Positions 38,663-46,706 of a stretch of DNA of 64,000 nucleotides are shown piece by piece. The stretch spans positions 744,001 to 808,000 of the forward strand of contig WTXA01000002.1 in the NCBI GenBank assembly GCA_009773805.1, given 5' to 3'. This DNA is from Fusobacteriota bacterium. Its GTDB lineage: Bacteria > Bacillota > TC1. The notes under the pieces were generated by a model. The model was not told the DNA's origin. It was given only the letters and a program-made list of their open reading frames with translations, and ran no database searches. Position 1 is the stretch's first letter. Each line of letters begins with the position of its first letter. A program made the position numbers and the translations under genes.

Positions 38663-38678
38663 AAATTGTATACAATTT
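38663..38678. promoter_or_regulatory. 16-bp perfect palindrome before the UDP-FucNAc genes
   Basis: AAATTGTATACAATTT is a perfect dyad in the 200-bp gap between the flippase terminator and capF. The inner TATACAAT could itself act as a -10 region (TACAAT 38671-38676), so a regulator here would cover the promoter. The rest of the gap shows nothing else clear. Confidence 0.45.
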
Positions 38679-38803
38679 AGAAATAAACTACAAAGAATCC
38701 TGGAATTGAGCACCACAAGAATAAGTAAGAGAGAGGGCTAATACAGGATTTAGATGTGCAAAAATATATGAACAATTACGGAAATAGAAAGGCTAGAAAC
38801 AAC

Positions 38804-39919
38804 ATGAAAATACTAATAACAGGAGCAAAAGGCTTCATAGGAAAAAACCTCGTAACAGAACTACGAAATAGAAAATACGAGGACATAATAGAATATGATA
38901 CAGACGACAAAATAGAAAGCTTGGAAGAGAGCTGCAAGGATATAGACTTTGTTTTTCATTTAGCAGGAGTCAACAGACCTTTAGATGTTGATGAATTCAT
39001 GCAAGGCAACTTTGGTTTCACTAGCCAATTATTGGATTTGTTTAAGAGCTGTGACAACACCTGCCCGGTAATGATCTCCTCCTCAATACAAGCCAAACTA
39101 GACAATGCCTACGGTATTAGCAAAAAAGCAGGAGAGGACCTTCTATTTACCTATGGTGGGGATACTGGAGCTAAGGTACTAGTATACAGATTCCCCAACG
39201 TCTTTGGGAAATGGAGCAGACCAAACTACAACAGCGCCATAGCAACCTTCTGTCACAATACTGCACATGGGATGGATATTGTTGTCAATGATCCAAGTGT
39301 GGTTATGAGTTTAGTATATATTGATGATGTTGTTGGTGAGCTGATAAGTGCATTAGAGGGTAGTGAGAATAGGGTTGAGGAGTTTTGTCAGGTTCCTGTT
39401 GTACATGAAGTAGAACTAGGAAAAATTGCAGAGTTGATAAGATCATTTAGTACAAGCAGAACTGAACTATCAATACCAGACATGAGTGATCTGTTTGTGA
39501 GTAAACTCTATAGTACTTACCTTAGCTTTCTACCAAAGGATAAGTTTAGTTATGAGTTAAATATGAATGTGGATAATAGAGGATCATTTACAGAATTTTT
39601 AAGGACTGAGGATAGGGGTCAAGTATCTATTAATGTATCTAAACCTGGGATAGTGAAAGGGAATCATTGGCATCATAGTAAGAATGAGAAGTTTCTTGTT
39701 GTTAGTGGAACAGGAGTAATCAGATTTAGAAGAGTTGATACAGATAATGAAGAAGTAATTGAGTATAGGGTAAGTGGAGACAAGTTGGAAGTGGTTGATA
39801 TACCAACTGGCTACACCCACAATATAGAGAATATTGGAGAAAATGACTTGGTCACAGTAATGTGGGCCAACGAACCATTCAACAAAGACAAACCAGACAC
39901 ACACTTTTTGGAGGTATAA
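38804..39919 (+). CDS. capF: UDP-2-acetamido-2,6-dideoxy-hexulose reductase, bifunctional SDR-cupin (CapF/FnlB-like)
   Basis: 371 residues from ATG 38804 (the GTG at 38756 only adds 16 non-family residues). The N-terminal SDR half shows KILITGAKGFIGKNL; the Tyr-Lys pair lies in NAYGISKKAGEDL. The C-terminal cupin half has KGNHWHHSKNEKFLVVSG with the metal-binding histidines. It catalyses the middle step from UDP-GlcNAc to UDP-N-acetyl-L-fucosamine. The coding strand switches between A+C-rich (start, about 39040-39250, 39780-end) and G+T-rich stretches (about 39280-39400, 39600-39780) within the gene. Confidence 0.88.
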   Translation: MKILITGAKGFIGKNLVTELRNRKYEDIIEYDTDDKIESLEESCKDIDFVFHLAGVNRPLDVDEFMQGNFGFTSQLLDLFKSCDNTCPVMISSSIQAKLDNAYGISKKAGEDLLFTYGGDTGAKVLVYRFPNVFGKWSRPNYNSAIATFCHNTAHGMDIVVNDPSVVMSLVYIDDVVGELISALEGSENRVEEFCQVPVVHEVELGKIAELIRSFSTSRTELSIPDMSDLFVSKLYSTYLSFLPKDKFSYELNMNVDNRGSFTEFLRTEDRGQVSINVSKPGIVKGNHWHHSKNEKFLVVSGTGVIRFRRVDTDNEEVIEYRVSGDKLEVVDIPTGYTHNIENIGENDLVTVMWANEPFNKDKPDTHFLEV

Positions 39920-39922
39920 CTA

Positions 39923-41047
39923 ATGAAAAAACTAAAAGTCATGACCGTAGTAGGCACAAGACCAGAAATTATAAGGTTATCAGCAGTTATTAATAGACTT
40001 GAGAATTGTGAAGCAATAGAGCATATTTTAGTACACACAGGCCAAAACTACGACTACGAACTAAACGAAGTATTCTTCAATGACTTCAAACTAAAAAAAC
40101 CAGACTACTTCCTAGAAGCTGCCAACGGCGGCTCGGTAGAAACAATAGGAAATATATTAATCAAAATAGACAAAGTTCTAGAAGAAGTTAAACCAGAAGC
40201 CTTCCTAGTACTAGGCGACACCAACAGCTGCTTATGCGCCATCGCAGCCAAAAGAAAACACATCCCAATCTTCCACATGGAAGCAGGCAACAGATGCTTT
40301 GACCAAAGAGTACCAGAAGAAACCAACAGAAAAATAGTCGACCACACAGCAGACATAAACCTGACCTATAGTGACATAGCCAGAGAATACCTCCTAAGAG
40401 AAGGCCTGCCAGCTGACAGAATAATAAAGACAGGCAGCCCAATGTTTGAAGTACTAGAAAGCAGAAAAAAGGACATAGAAAAATCAGACGTAATAGAAAG
40501 ACTAGGACTAGAAAACGGAAAATACTTTGTAGTATCTGCACACAGAGAAGAAAACATAAGCTCAGAAGAGAACTTTCTTGACCTCGTAGACAGCCTAAAT
40601 ACTATGGCAGAAATATATGGAATGCCAATAATAGTTAGTACCCACCCAAGAACTAAAAAAATGATAGAAGCCAAAGGCATAGAATTCAATCCATTGATTA
40701 GTACTATGAAACCACTAGGCTTCATTGACTATATAAAACTACAAAAATCTGCCAAAACAGTAATCAGCGACAGTGGAACCATCAGTGAAGAATCCTCCAT
40801 CCTAGGCTTCAAGGCACTAAACATTAGACAAGCTCATGAAAGACCTGAAGCAATGGAAGAAACCACAGTTATGATGGTAGGTCTAAAAAAGGAAAGATTA
40901 CTACAAGGATTAAAGGTACTAGAGTCTCAATCAGAAGGAGACTTAAGACAAGTAGCCGACTATAGTATGTCAAATGTATCTGAGAAAGTTTTAAGAATTA
41001 TTTTATCTTATACAAGTTATGTGAATAGGGTTGTTTGGGGCAAGTAA
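39923..41047 (+). CDS. capG: UDP-N-acetylglucosamine 2-epimerase type enzyme (CapG/FnlC-like)
   Basis: 374 residues. [19 protein letters not shown] (residues 5-23), [47 protein letters not shown] and [14 protein letters not shown] are those of non-hydrolysing 2-epimerases. Its position after capF and before capE makes it the last step to UDP-L-FucNAc. Most of the gene is strongly A+C-rich on the coding strand (39 of 60 bases in 40201-40260), but the last 80 bp turn G+T-rich. Confidence 0.88.
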   Translation: MKKLKVMTVVGTRPEIIRLSAVINRLENCEAIEHILVHTGQNYDYELNEVFFNDFKLKKPDYFLEAANGGSVETIGNILIKIDKVLEEVKPEAFLVLGDTNSCLCAIAAKRKHIPIFHMEAGNRCFDQRVPEETNRKIVDHTADINLTYSDIAREYLLREGLPADRIIKTGSPMFEVLESRKKDIEKSDVIERLGLENGKYFVVSAHREENISSEENFLDLVDSLNTMAEIYGMPIIVSTHPRTKKMIEAKGIEFNPLISTMKPLGFIDYIKLQKSAKTVISDSGTISEESSILGFKALNIRQAHERPEAMEETTVMMVGLKKERLLQGLKVLESQSEGDLRQVADYSMSNVSEKVLRIILSYTSYVNRVVWGK

Positions 41048-41109
41048 AAATTCAGATTTTTATATTAGCTAATATACTTTCTAATATATTAGATTATTGG
41101 AGGAAAATG

Positions 41110-42129
41110 ATGTTTAAAAATAAAGTTTTATTAATTACTGGTGGTACTGGATCTTTTGGTAATGCTGTTATGAAAAGATTTTTAGACACTGATGTGAAAG
41201 AGATTCGTATATTTTCTCGTGATGAGAAAAAGCAAGATGATATGAGAAAAATATATAAAAACGATAAATTAAAGTTCTATATTGGTGATGTTAGAGATAT
41301 TAATAGTGTCAAGAATGCAATGCATGGGGTTGACTATATATTCCATGCTGCTGCTCTTAAACAAGTTCCATCATGTGAGTTTTTTCCGCTTGAAGCTGTT
41401 AAGACTAATGTGCTGGGTACTGATAATGTTTTGTCTAGTGCTATAGAGATGGGTGTTAAGAAGGTTATTTGTCTTTCTACTGATAAGGCCGCTTATCCTA
41501 TTAATGCTATGGGTATCTCTAAGGCTATGATGGAGAAGGTTTTTGTTGCTAAGTCTAGGATTGTCGAGGCTGATGAAACTTTGATATGTGGGACCAGGTA
41601 TGGTAATGTTATGGCATCGAGGGGTTCTGTTATTCCTTTGTTTATAGAGCAAATTAAGAATGGACAACCATTAACAATCACGGATCCTAATATGACTAGA
41701 TTTTTAATGAGTCTTGAAGAGGCTGTTGATTTAGTTATATTTGCGTTTGAGAATGCCAAGGCTGGTGATATTATGGTTCAGAAAGCGCCTGCTTGTACAA
41801 TAAGTGATTTAGCTCAAGCTCTGAGGGAGATTTTTAAGGTTGATAATGATATTAGGATTATTGGAACTCGTCATGGAGAGAAGTTGTGTGAAACATTGCT
41901 AACTAGAGAAGAGCATGTGGTTGCTATGGATATGGGTGGTTTTTATAGGGTTCCTGCCGATAAGAGAGATTTGAATTATGATAAATATTATGTTGAAGGT
42001 GATCAGAAGCTTTCTTCTGAGGTTGAGTATAACTCTCATAATACAAGAAGACTTAATATAGAGGAGATTAAAGAGAAGTTATTGGAGCTTGATTATGTTA
42101 GAGAGCAGTTGGAAGGTTGGAATAGGTAA
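41110..42129 (+). CDS. capE: UDP-N-acetylglucosamine 4,6-dehydratase/5-epimerase (CapE/FnlA-like)
   Basis: 339 residues from ATG 41110 (GGAGG six bases before; ATG 41107 possible). TGGTGSFGNAVMKRF (about residues 11-25), DVRDINSVKNAM, HAAALKQVPSCEFFPLEAVKTNV and the active-site Lys in LSTDKAAYPINAMGISKAMME are diagnostic. It makes the first intermediate from UDP-GlcNAc. With capF and capG it completes UDP-L-FucNAc synthesis. Its coding strand is G+T-rich, unlike capG. Confidence 0.9.
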   Translation: MFKNKVLLITGGTGSFGNAVMKRFLDTDVKEIRIFSRDEKKQDDMRKIYKNDKLKFYIGDVRDINSVKNAMHGVDYIFHAAALKQVPSCEFFPLEAVKTNVLGTDNVLSSAIEMGVKKVICLSTDKAAYPINAMGISKAMMEKVFVAKSRIVEADETLICGTRYGNVMASRGSVIPLFIEQIKNGQPLTITDPNMTRFLMSLEEAVDLVIFAFENAKAGDIMVQKAPACTISDLAQALREIFKVDNDIRIIGTRHGEKLCETLLTREEHVVAMDMGGFYRVPADKRDLNYDKYYVEGDQKLSSEVEYNSHNTRRLNIEEIKEKLLELDYVREQLEGWNR

Positions 42130-42197
42130 TATTTGAGTTTAATATAGTTTCAAAGCTTAAGTAGCAGTTTTTAAAACAACATGCGAAAGGAGCATCA

Positions 42198-42319
42198 ATG
42201 AACATACTAGTAAAAGGGGAAGCCGGATACATAGGATCACACACCTGTGTAGAACTACTAAAAGCAGGACACACAGTAATGACGACATGTTAAAAGATGC
42301 TTGGAACTTCAAAAAATAA
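42198..42319 (+). pseudogene. galE: internally deleted UDP-glucose 4-epimerase gene
   Basis: ATG 42198, with AAAGGAG upstream, begins MNILVKGEAGYIGSHTCVEL and LKAGHTV, the exact start of GalE (one Gly of GGAGYIGS changed to Glu). After about 28 codons the frame jumps. From 42284 in another frame DMLKDAWNFKK and stop match a GalE C-terminus. About 900 bp have been lost. The remnant is A+C-rich like capG. It is the last coding trace of block A. Confidence 0.85.
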
Positions 42320-42345
42320 TTAAAATAATTATTAGTAGAATTTTA

Positions 42346-42390
42346 TAGATTAATGTGAAAAACGACCATTAGATAGTGGTCGTTTTTGTA
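42346..42390 (+). terminator. terminator, duplicate of the one at 54595-54636
   Basis: Stem AAAAACGACCA / TGGTCGTTTTT (42358-42368 and 42377-42387). The whole stretch ATAGATTAATGTGAA plus stem recurs at 54595 with only a few changes. Each copy precedes a pst copy on the other strand, so this one marks the old right end of block A. Confidence 0.85.
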
Positions 42391-42471
42391 GTGTGTAGTT
42401 ATTAGTGAGTCTGTAAAAAATGTCATTTTCTTTCACCTTCCCTATTTAGATTATACAAAGGGTTCGGAAGT

Positions 42472-42729
42472 TTACACTAGCTAAGACGAATAAGACCATC
42501 TTTAAAACCTGGAATGGAAGCAGTAGGAACATAACAATAGAAAAGACAATAATCGATGCTAATACAACATGTAAGATAGAGTTTTTGATTTTTCTTTTCT
42601 GATGTTTTATTATTGGGGTAATGAAAGTCAAAGCGAAGAAACCATAAACTATTGAAGGTATACCAGCTAAAAGTTCAAGGATTGGATTAATGACCTTTCT
42701 AGCTTTTTTTTATTCATGATTCCTCCAAC
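42472..42729 (-). pseudogene. decayed pstC-pstA remnant
   Basis: Read on the - strand. 42729-42700 matches the first bases of pstC with its GGAGG ribosome site. 42700-42603 matches pstC about codons 110-140 ([21 protein letters not shown]-like region). 42600-42472 matches the start of pstA ([23 protein letters not shown]). The intact genes are at 55544-57302. The order is kept, but most of each gene is gone and stops interrupt the frames. A 61-codon open frame (42631-42446) is a chance fusion of the two fragments. Confidence 0.85.
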
Positions 42730-42804
42730 TTTTTGGGGTCAATGCACTTGGATTACCTTTGCTTTAAAACTCTATAATTATAACAAATAATTTTCATGAA
42801 CGAT

Positions 42805-42833
42805 TTGAAAGAGTAGTTGAATTGTGATATAAT
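42805..42833 (+). promoter_or_regulatory. strong promoter before block B
   Basis: TTGAAA (42805-42810), 17-bp spacer, TATAAT (42828-42833). It lies between the pst remnant and the LCP remnant and would drive the capD-like gene at 43070 with a long leader. The rest of 42730-42900 has no other recognisable feature. Confidence 0.65.
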
Positions 42834-42900
42834 AAATTCGTTATTCTTAATGGATAAATTATATGATTTCAGAAAGTATATAATAGAGAAAAGAGCTAAT

Positions 42901-43035
42901 ATTGGGAATAAGAACTAAAAAAGTATATTAATAAAAAGAAATTTTTTAATAAGTTTGTATATGTACAAGTACTTTTAGGATCTATGGGAAAAGTGGGAAT
43001 TAATATCTAAGTATATTTACTTAGATCAAAAATAA
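42901..43035 (+). pseudogene. decayed LCP gene
   Basis: 42954-43001 reads FVYVQVLLGSMGKVGI, against FVYLQLLLGSMEKVEI in the intact LCP gene at 27146 (12 of 16 identical). Then, out of frame, 43006-43035 reads SKYIYLDQK and stop, against SKYIYFDQK and stop. The start TTGGGAA at 42903 also resembles the intact start. About 850 bp of the middle are missing. Confidence 0.85.
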
Positions 43036-43069
43036 TTGTAGATTACTTGTTTAGAGGAGTAGGTGAATA

Positions 43070-44935
43070 ATGGGGATAAATATGTTTTTTAGACGTTTTT
43101 GGATGATGCTGGTTGATATTATTTTAGTTAATGTATCTTATGTTGTAGCAGTTTTGTTGTACGCCAATTATAATTGGTCAAATATTTCTTTTATGAATAT
43201 GTTTCGTTATTTTGCTGTTGTTAGTGTAATTATTATTTTAGTTTTTAATATTTTTAGTTTATATAACAATATTTGGATTTATGCAGGAATCCATGAAGTG
43301 ATTAGGATATTAGGAGCAAATATTTTAAGCTTTATCATGATGACTTCTGTGTTTTCAATTATTGGTAGTGGGATTCCTCTAAATATTCATATCATTGCCT
43401 GGGTATTTATGTTTTTCTTTTCTGGTTTTTTCAGATTTTCATTCAGGTTGATTTCTTCTTATGGAAATATGAGAAGAAAGATGACTAGTGCTCCAAAACG
43501 TGTATTGATCATTGGCGCCGGACAGGCTGGTGTACTTTGCCTTAGAGACATGAAATTAAATGTTGGTCTTGGATATCTACCGGTAGCATTAATTGATGAC
43601 AATGTTTCAAAACATGGTAGTTATATTTCTGGTGTTAAGGTCATAGGTGGCAGAGAAAGTATTGGACCTGTTGTTAAGAGTATGGGTATTAATCTAATAC
43701 TATTGGCTATTGCAAGTATCGATCCTGAAAACAAGAAGGAAATTTTAAATATTTGCAAGAAAACAGGTTGTGAAGTTAAAATTATGCCTAATATTGTTAA
43801 TTTGCTTAGTGATAAAGTTGGGCTTGGGAATTTGAGAGAGGTTAATCTTGAGGATCTTCTTGGTCGTAATCCTGTTTCATTAGATAGGGAAACAACTGAT
43901 AAGTATATTAAGGGTAAGGTTGTTTTGGTTACTGGGGCTGCAGGTTCTATAGGATCACAGCTTTGTCGTGATATTTTGGTACACCGTCCTAAGGAATTGA
44001 TTGTTCTTGATATTTCTGAGAATTGTGTGTTTAATCTTGAGCATGAGTTTAATAATCTGAAGTCTGGTGTTAAGATATCTTACGTGATTGCTTCTATTAG
44101 AGACAAGAGAAAGTTGGAACTGGTTTTTGCTAAATACAGACCGAATTTGGTTTTCCATGCGGCTGCTTTAAAGCATGTGCCTTTGATGGAGCAAAATCCT
44201 GGAGAGGCTATTAAGACCAATGTCCTTGGTACTATGAAATTAGCTCAGGTGGCTGATGCTTACGGTGTTGGTAAGTTTGTGATGATTAGTAGTGATAAGG
44301 CTGTTAACCCTGTTAATGTTATGGGTGCTACTAAGAGGATTTGTGAGATTTATTTAACTGCTCTTAATGAAAGAAGTAAGACTGAGTTTGTAGCGGTGCG
44401 TTTTGGTAATGTGCTTGGTAGTGCTGGTTCTGTTGTTCCTTTATTCTTGGATCAGATAAGAGCTGGTGGTCCTGTTACTATTACAAGTAAGGAAATGACG
44501 AGGTTTTTTATGACTATTCCTGAAGCTTCTGAGTTGGTATTAGAGGCTGGATCCTATGCTAAGGGTGGAGAGGTCTTTATTCTTGATATGGGTAGTCCAG
44601 TTAAGATTTATGATTTGGCTTATGATTTGATTTGGTTGTCTGGTCTTCGTCCTTTTAAGGATATTGATATTAAGGTAACTGGTCTTCGTCCTGGTGAGAA
44701 GCTTTATGAAGAGACTTTACTAGAAGAAGAGGGCTTGTCCTTGACTGCTAATGATAAGATTTTTGTTACTAATCCTGTTAAGTATGATTTTGATGAACTT
44801 ACACAAAAGGTTGAAGGATTTATTCCTTTGTTGGAGTTTGAGGAACGTGAGTTGATAATTCAGCAGATTGAGTCTTTGGTTTGGTCCTATACTAGGTTTG
44901 AAGATGTTAAGGTTTTTGAGGAAGTAGTTTCTTAG
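43070..44935 (+). CDS. capD: membrane nucleoside-diphosphate-sugar dehydratase (CapD/PglF-like)
   Basis: 621 residues. Four N-terminal membrane helices (about 8-135), a first Rossmann-like domain (RVLIIGAGQAGVLCLRD, about 145), then the catalytic SDR domain: VLVTGAAGSIGSQLCRDIL (about 284), HAAALKHVPLMEQNPGEAIKTNV and SSDKAVNPVNVMGATKR with the active-site Lys. It converts UDP-GlcNAc to the 4-keto-6-deoxy sugar used by the initiating transferase next door. GAGGAG stands before ATG. The coding strand is G+T-rich. A dead copy of its start is at 28162. Confidence 0.9.
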   Translation: MGINMFFRRFWMMLVDIILVNVSYVVAVLLYANYNWSNISFMNMFRYFAVVSVIIILVFNIFSLYNNIWIYAGIHEVIRILGANILSFIMMTSVFSIIGSGIPLNIHIIAWVFMFFFSGFFRFSFRLISSYGNMRRKMTSAPKRVLIIGAGQAGVLCLRDMKLNVGLGYLPVALIDDNVSKHGSYISGVKVIGGRESIGPVVKSMGINLILLAIASIDPENKKEILNICKKTGCEVKIMPNIVNLLSDKVGLGNLREVNLEDLLGRNPVSLDRETTDKYIKGKVVLVTGAAGSIGSQLCRDILVHRPKELIVLDISENCVFNLEHEFNNLKSGVKISYVIASIRDKRKLELVFAKYRPNLVFHAAALKHVPLMEQNPGEAIKTNVLGTMKLAQVADAYGVGKFVMISSDKAVNPVNVMGATKRICEIYLTALNERSKTEFVAVRFGNVLGSAGSVVPLFLDQIRAGGPVTITSKEMTRFFMTIPEASELVLEAGSYAKGGEVFILDMGSPVKIYDLAYDLIWLSGLRPFKDIDIKVTGLRPGEKLYEETLLEEEGLSLTANDKIFVTNPVKYDFDELTQKVEGFIPLLEFEERELIIQQIESLVWSYTRFEDVKVFEEVVS

Positions 44936-44947
44936 AGGAGTTTAATT

Positions 44948-45565
44948 ATGGTTTATATGTATTTTAAGAGGTTCTTAGACTTAGTTTTTTCTTTATTGGG
45001 ATTAATTATTCTATTTCCTTTATTCTTATTTTTGATTATTTTTATTAAGCTAGATTCTCCTGGTCCGGTTCTCTTTAAACAGAAGAGAGTTGGTATTAAT
45101 AAGAAATATTTTAATATATTGAAGTTTAGGACTATGCGTATTGATACGCCTATGGACACGCCAACCCATTTGCTGGAAAATCCTGATCAGTGGATAACTA
45201 AGGCTGGCAGGTTTTTAAGAAAGACTAGTTTGGATGAACTGCCCCAGATTATTAATATTATCAAGGGAGAAATGAGTATAATTGGACCTAGACCTGCTTT
45301 GTGGAATCAAGATGATTTGATTGCAGAGAGGGACAAGTATGGTGCTAATAGTGTGCCTGTTGGTCTTACTGGCTGGGCACAGATTAATGGTAGAGATGAG
45401 CTTGAGATTGAAGTTAAGGCTAAACTTGATGGAGATTATGTTGAGAAGATTGGGTTAATGATGGATGTCAGATGCTTCTTTGGAACAGTGGTAAAGGTGC
45501 TGAGGACTGATGGTATTGTTGAAGGCGGAACTGGCAAGAAAAAGTCGGATGAAGAAAAGAGGTAG
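44948..45565 (+). CDS. initiating sugar-phosphate transferase (bacterial sugar transferase family)
   Basis: 205 residues. One N-terminal hydrophobic hairpin (about 8-30), then KLDSPGPVLFKQKRVGINKKYF, KFRTMR, RFLRKTSLDELPQIINIIKGEMSIIGPRP and PGLTGWAQ-like VGLTGWAQINGRDE. This small PglC/WecA-independent type moves a sugar-1-phosphate to undecaprenyl phosphate and starts each repeat unit. It is the only intact initiating transferase in the window, so both capsule blocks may depend on it. AGAGGAG is upstream. Confidence 0.92.
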   Translation: MVYMYFKRFLDLVFSLLGLIILFPLFLFLIIFIKLDSPGPVLFKQKRVGINKKYFNILKFRTMRIDTPMDTPTHLLENPDQWITKAGRFLRKTSLDELPQIINIIKGEMSIIGPRPALWNQDDLIAERDKYGANSVPVGLTGWAQINGRDELEIEVKAKLDGDYVEKIGLMMDVRCFFGTVVKVLRTDGIVEGGTGKKKSDEEKR

Positions 45566-45572
45566 ATGAGAA

Positions 45573-46706
45573 ATGAAGAGAGTACTTATAACAGGAGGGG
45601 CTGGCTTTATAGGAAGTAACCTAGCTTTAAAACTATTAAATAGAGGGTATGAAGTAACTGTAATAGATAATTTGAATAAACAAATTCATGGTGAAGACCC
45701 AGACAAATCTTACACTTACAATCTAATAAAGGGTAAGGTGAATTTTATAAAAGGTGACGTGAACAATATACAAGATTGGAAAAAAGCATTAGAAGATGTG
45801 AATATAGTAGTGCACTTAGCTGCTGAAACAGGAACTGGACAATCTATGTATGAAATCAACAAGTATATAGATTCAAATATTGGAGGTACGTCAAAGCTTC
45901 TTGAACTTTTAACAAACGAGCAACATAAAGTAGAGAAGTTAATTGTAGCTGCTTCAAGAGCAGTTTATGGTGAAGGAAAGTTTGAGTGTGAAAAACACGG
46001 TATTGTGTATCCTAAGTCACGACTAGAGGAGGATATGTCAAAAGGAGATTTTGAAGTAAAATGTCCTATTTGTAAAAATATGGTAACTATGTTACCAACC
46101 GATGAAGAATCTGCTCTTCATCCTACATCTGTATATGGTTTTACAAAGCAAGCACAAGAGCAATTGTGTATGATTGTTGGAACATCAATCAAATTACCAG
46201 TAGTAGCTTTTAGATTTCAGAATGTATATGGTCCTGGACAGTCATTGAAAAACCCATACACGGGAATTTTGTCTATTTTTTCAACAAGAATCAAAAATAG
46301 TAATGACATCAATATTTTCGAAGATGGATATGAAACAAGAGATTTTGTATATATTGATGATATAACTGACGCAATAATATTAGGTATAGAAAATGATAAT
46401 GCTAATTTCAAGGTTTTTAATGTCGGATCTGGTGAAAAAATCGATGTATTAACTGTAGCAAACACATTAAAGAATAAGTATGGTACAAATGTACAAATTA
46501 ATGTTTCCGGTAATTATCGACTAGGAGATATTAGACATAATTTAGGTGATTTATCATATATAAAAGAGAATTTAAACTATGAACCTAAAGTATCTTTTAA
46601 GCAAGGTATTTCAAATTTTGTTGACTGGGTTGAAAAACAAGAAATTGAAGCAGATAATTATGAAAAGTCTATTCAAGAAATGAAAGATAAAGGGTTATAT
46701 AAGTAA
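45573..46706 (+). CDS. NAD-dependent epimerase/dehydratase with a Cys insert (dTDP-rhamnose 4-epimerase-like)
   Basis: 377 residues, extended SDR. RVLITGGAGFIGSNLALKLL (residues 3-22), HLAAETGTGQSM, catalytic YGFTK (about 191) and RDFVYIDDIT. Between the core strands there is an insert with CEKHGIVYPKSRLEED and VKCPICKNM; the CxxC and nearby Cys could bind zinc. Similar inserts occur in dTDP-L-rhamnose 4-epimerases, which fits the dTDP-rhamnose genes at the end of block B, but other sugars are possible. Confidence 0.8.
   Translation: MKRVLITGGAGFIGSNLALKLLNRGYEVTVIDNLNKQIHGEDPDKSYTYNLIKGKVNFIKGDVNNIQDWKKALEDVNIVVHLAAETGTGQSMYEINKYIDSNIGGTSKLLELLTNEQHKVEKLIVAASRAVYGEGKFECEKHGIVYPKSRLEEDMSKGDFEVKCPICKNMVTMLPTDEESALHPTSVYGFTKQAQEQLCMIVGTSIKLPVVAFRFQNVYGPGQSLKNPYTGILSIFSTRIKNSNDINIFEDGYETRDFVYIDDITDAIILGIENDNANFKVFNVGSGEKIDVLTVANTLKNKYGTNVQINVSGNYRLGDIRHNLGDLSYIKENLNYEPKVSFKQGISNFVDWVEKQEIEADNYEKSIQEMKDKGLYK

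Noticed and set aside
40105-40725. Several open frames on the - strand inside capG
   Set aside because: They result from the A+C-rich coding strand of capG; their proteins are Leu/Cys/Ser-rich and have no family features.
42446-42631. 61-codon open frame on the - strand as a small membrane protein gene
   Set aside because: It is a chance fusion of pieces of pstC and pstA left by deletions; it has no ribosome site of its own.
28130-43069. Insertion sequence or transposon as the cause of the capsule rearrangement
   Set aside because: No transposase gene, terminal inverted repeats or target-site duplications were recognised; homologous flanks explain the structure better.
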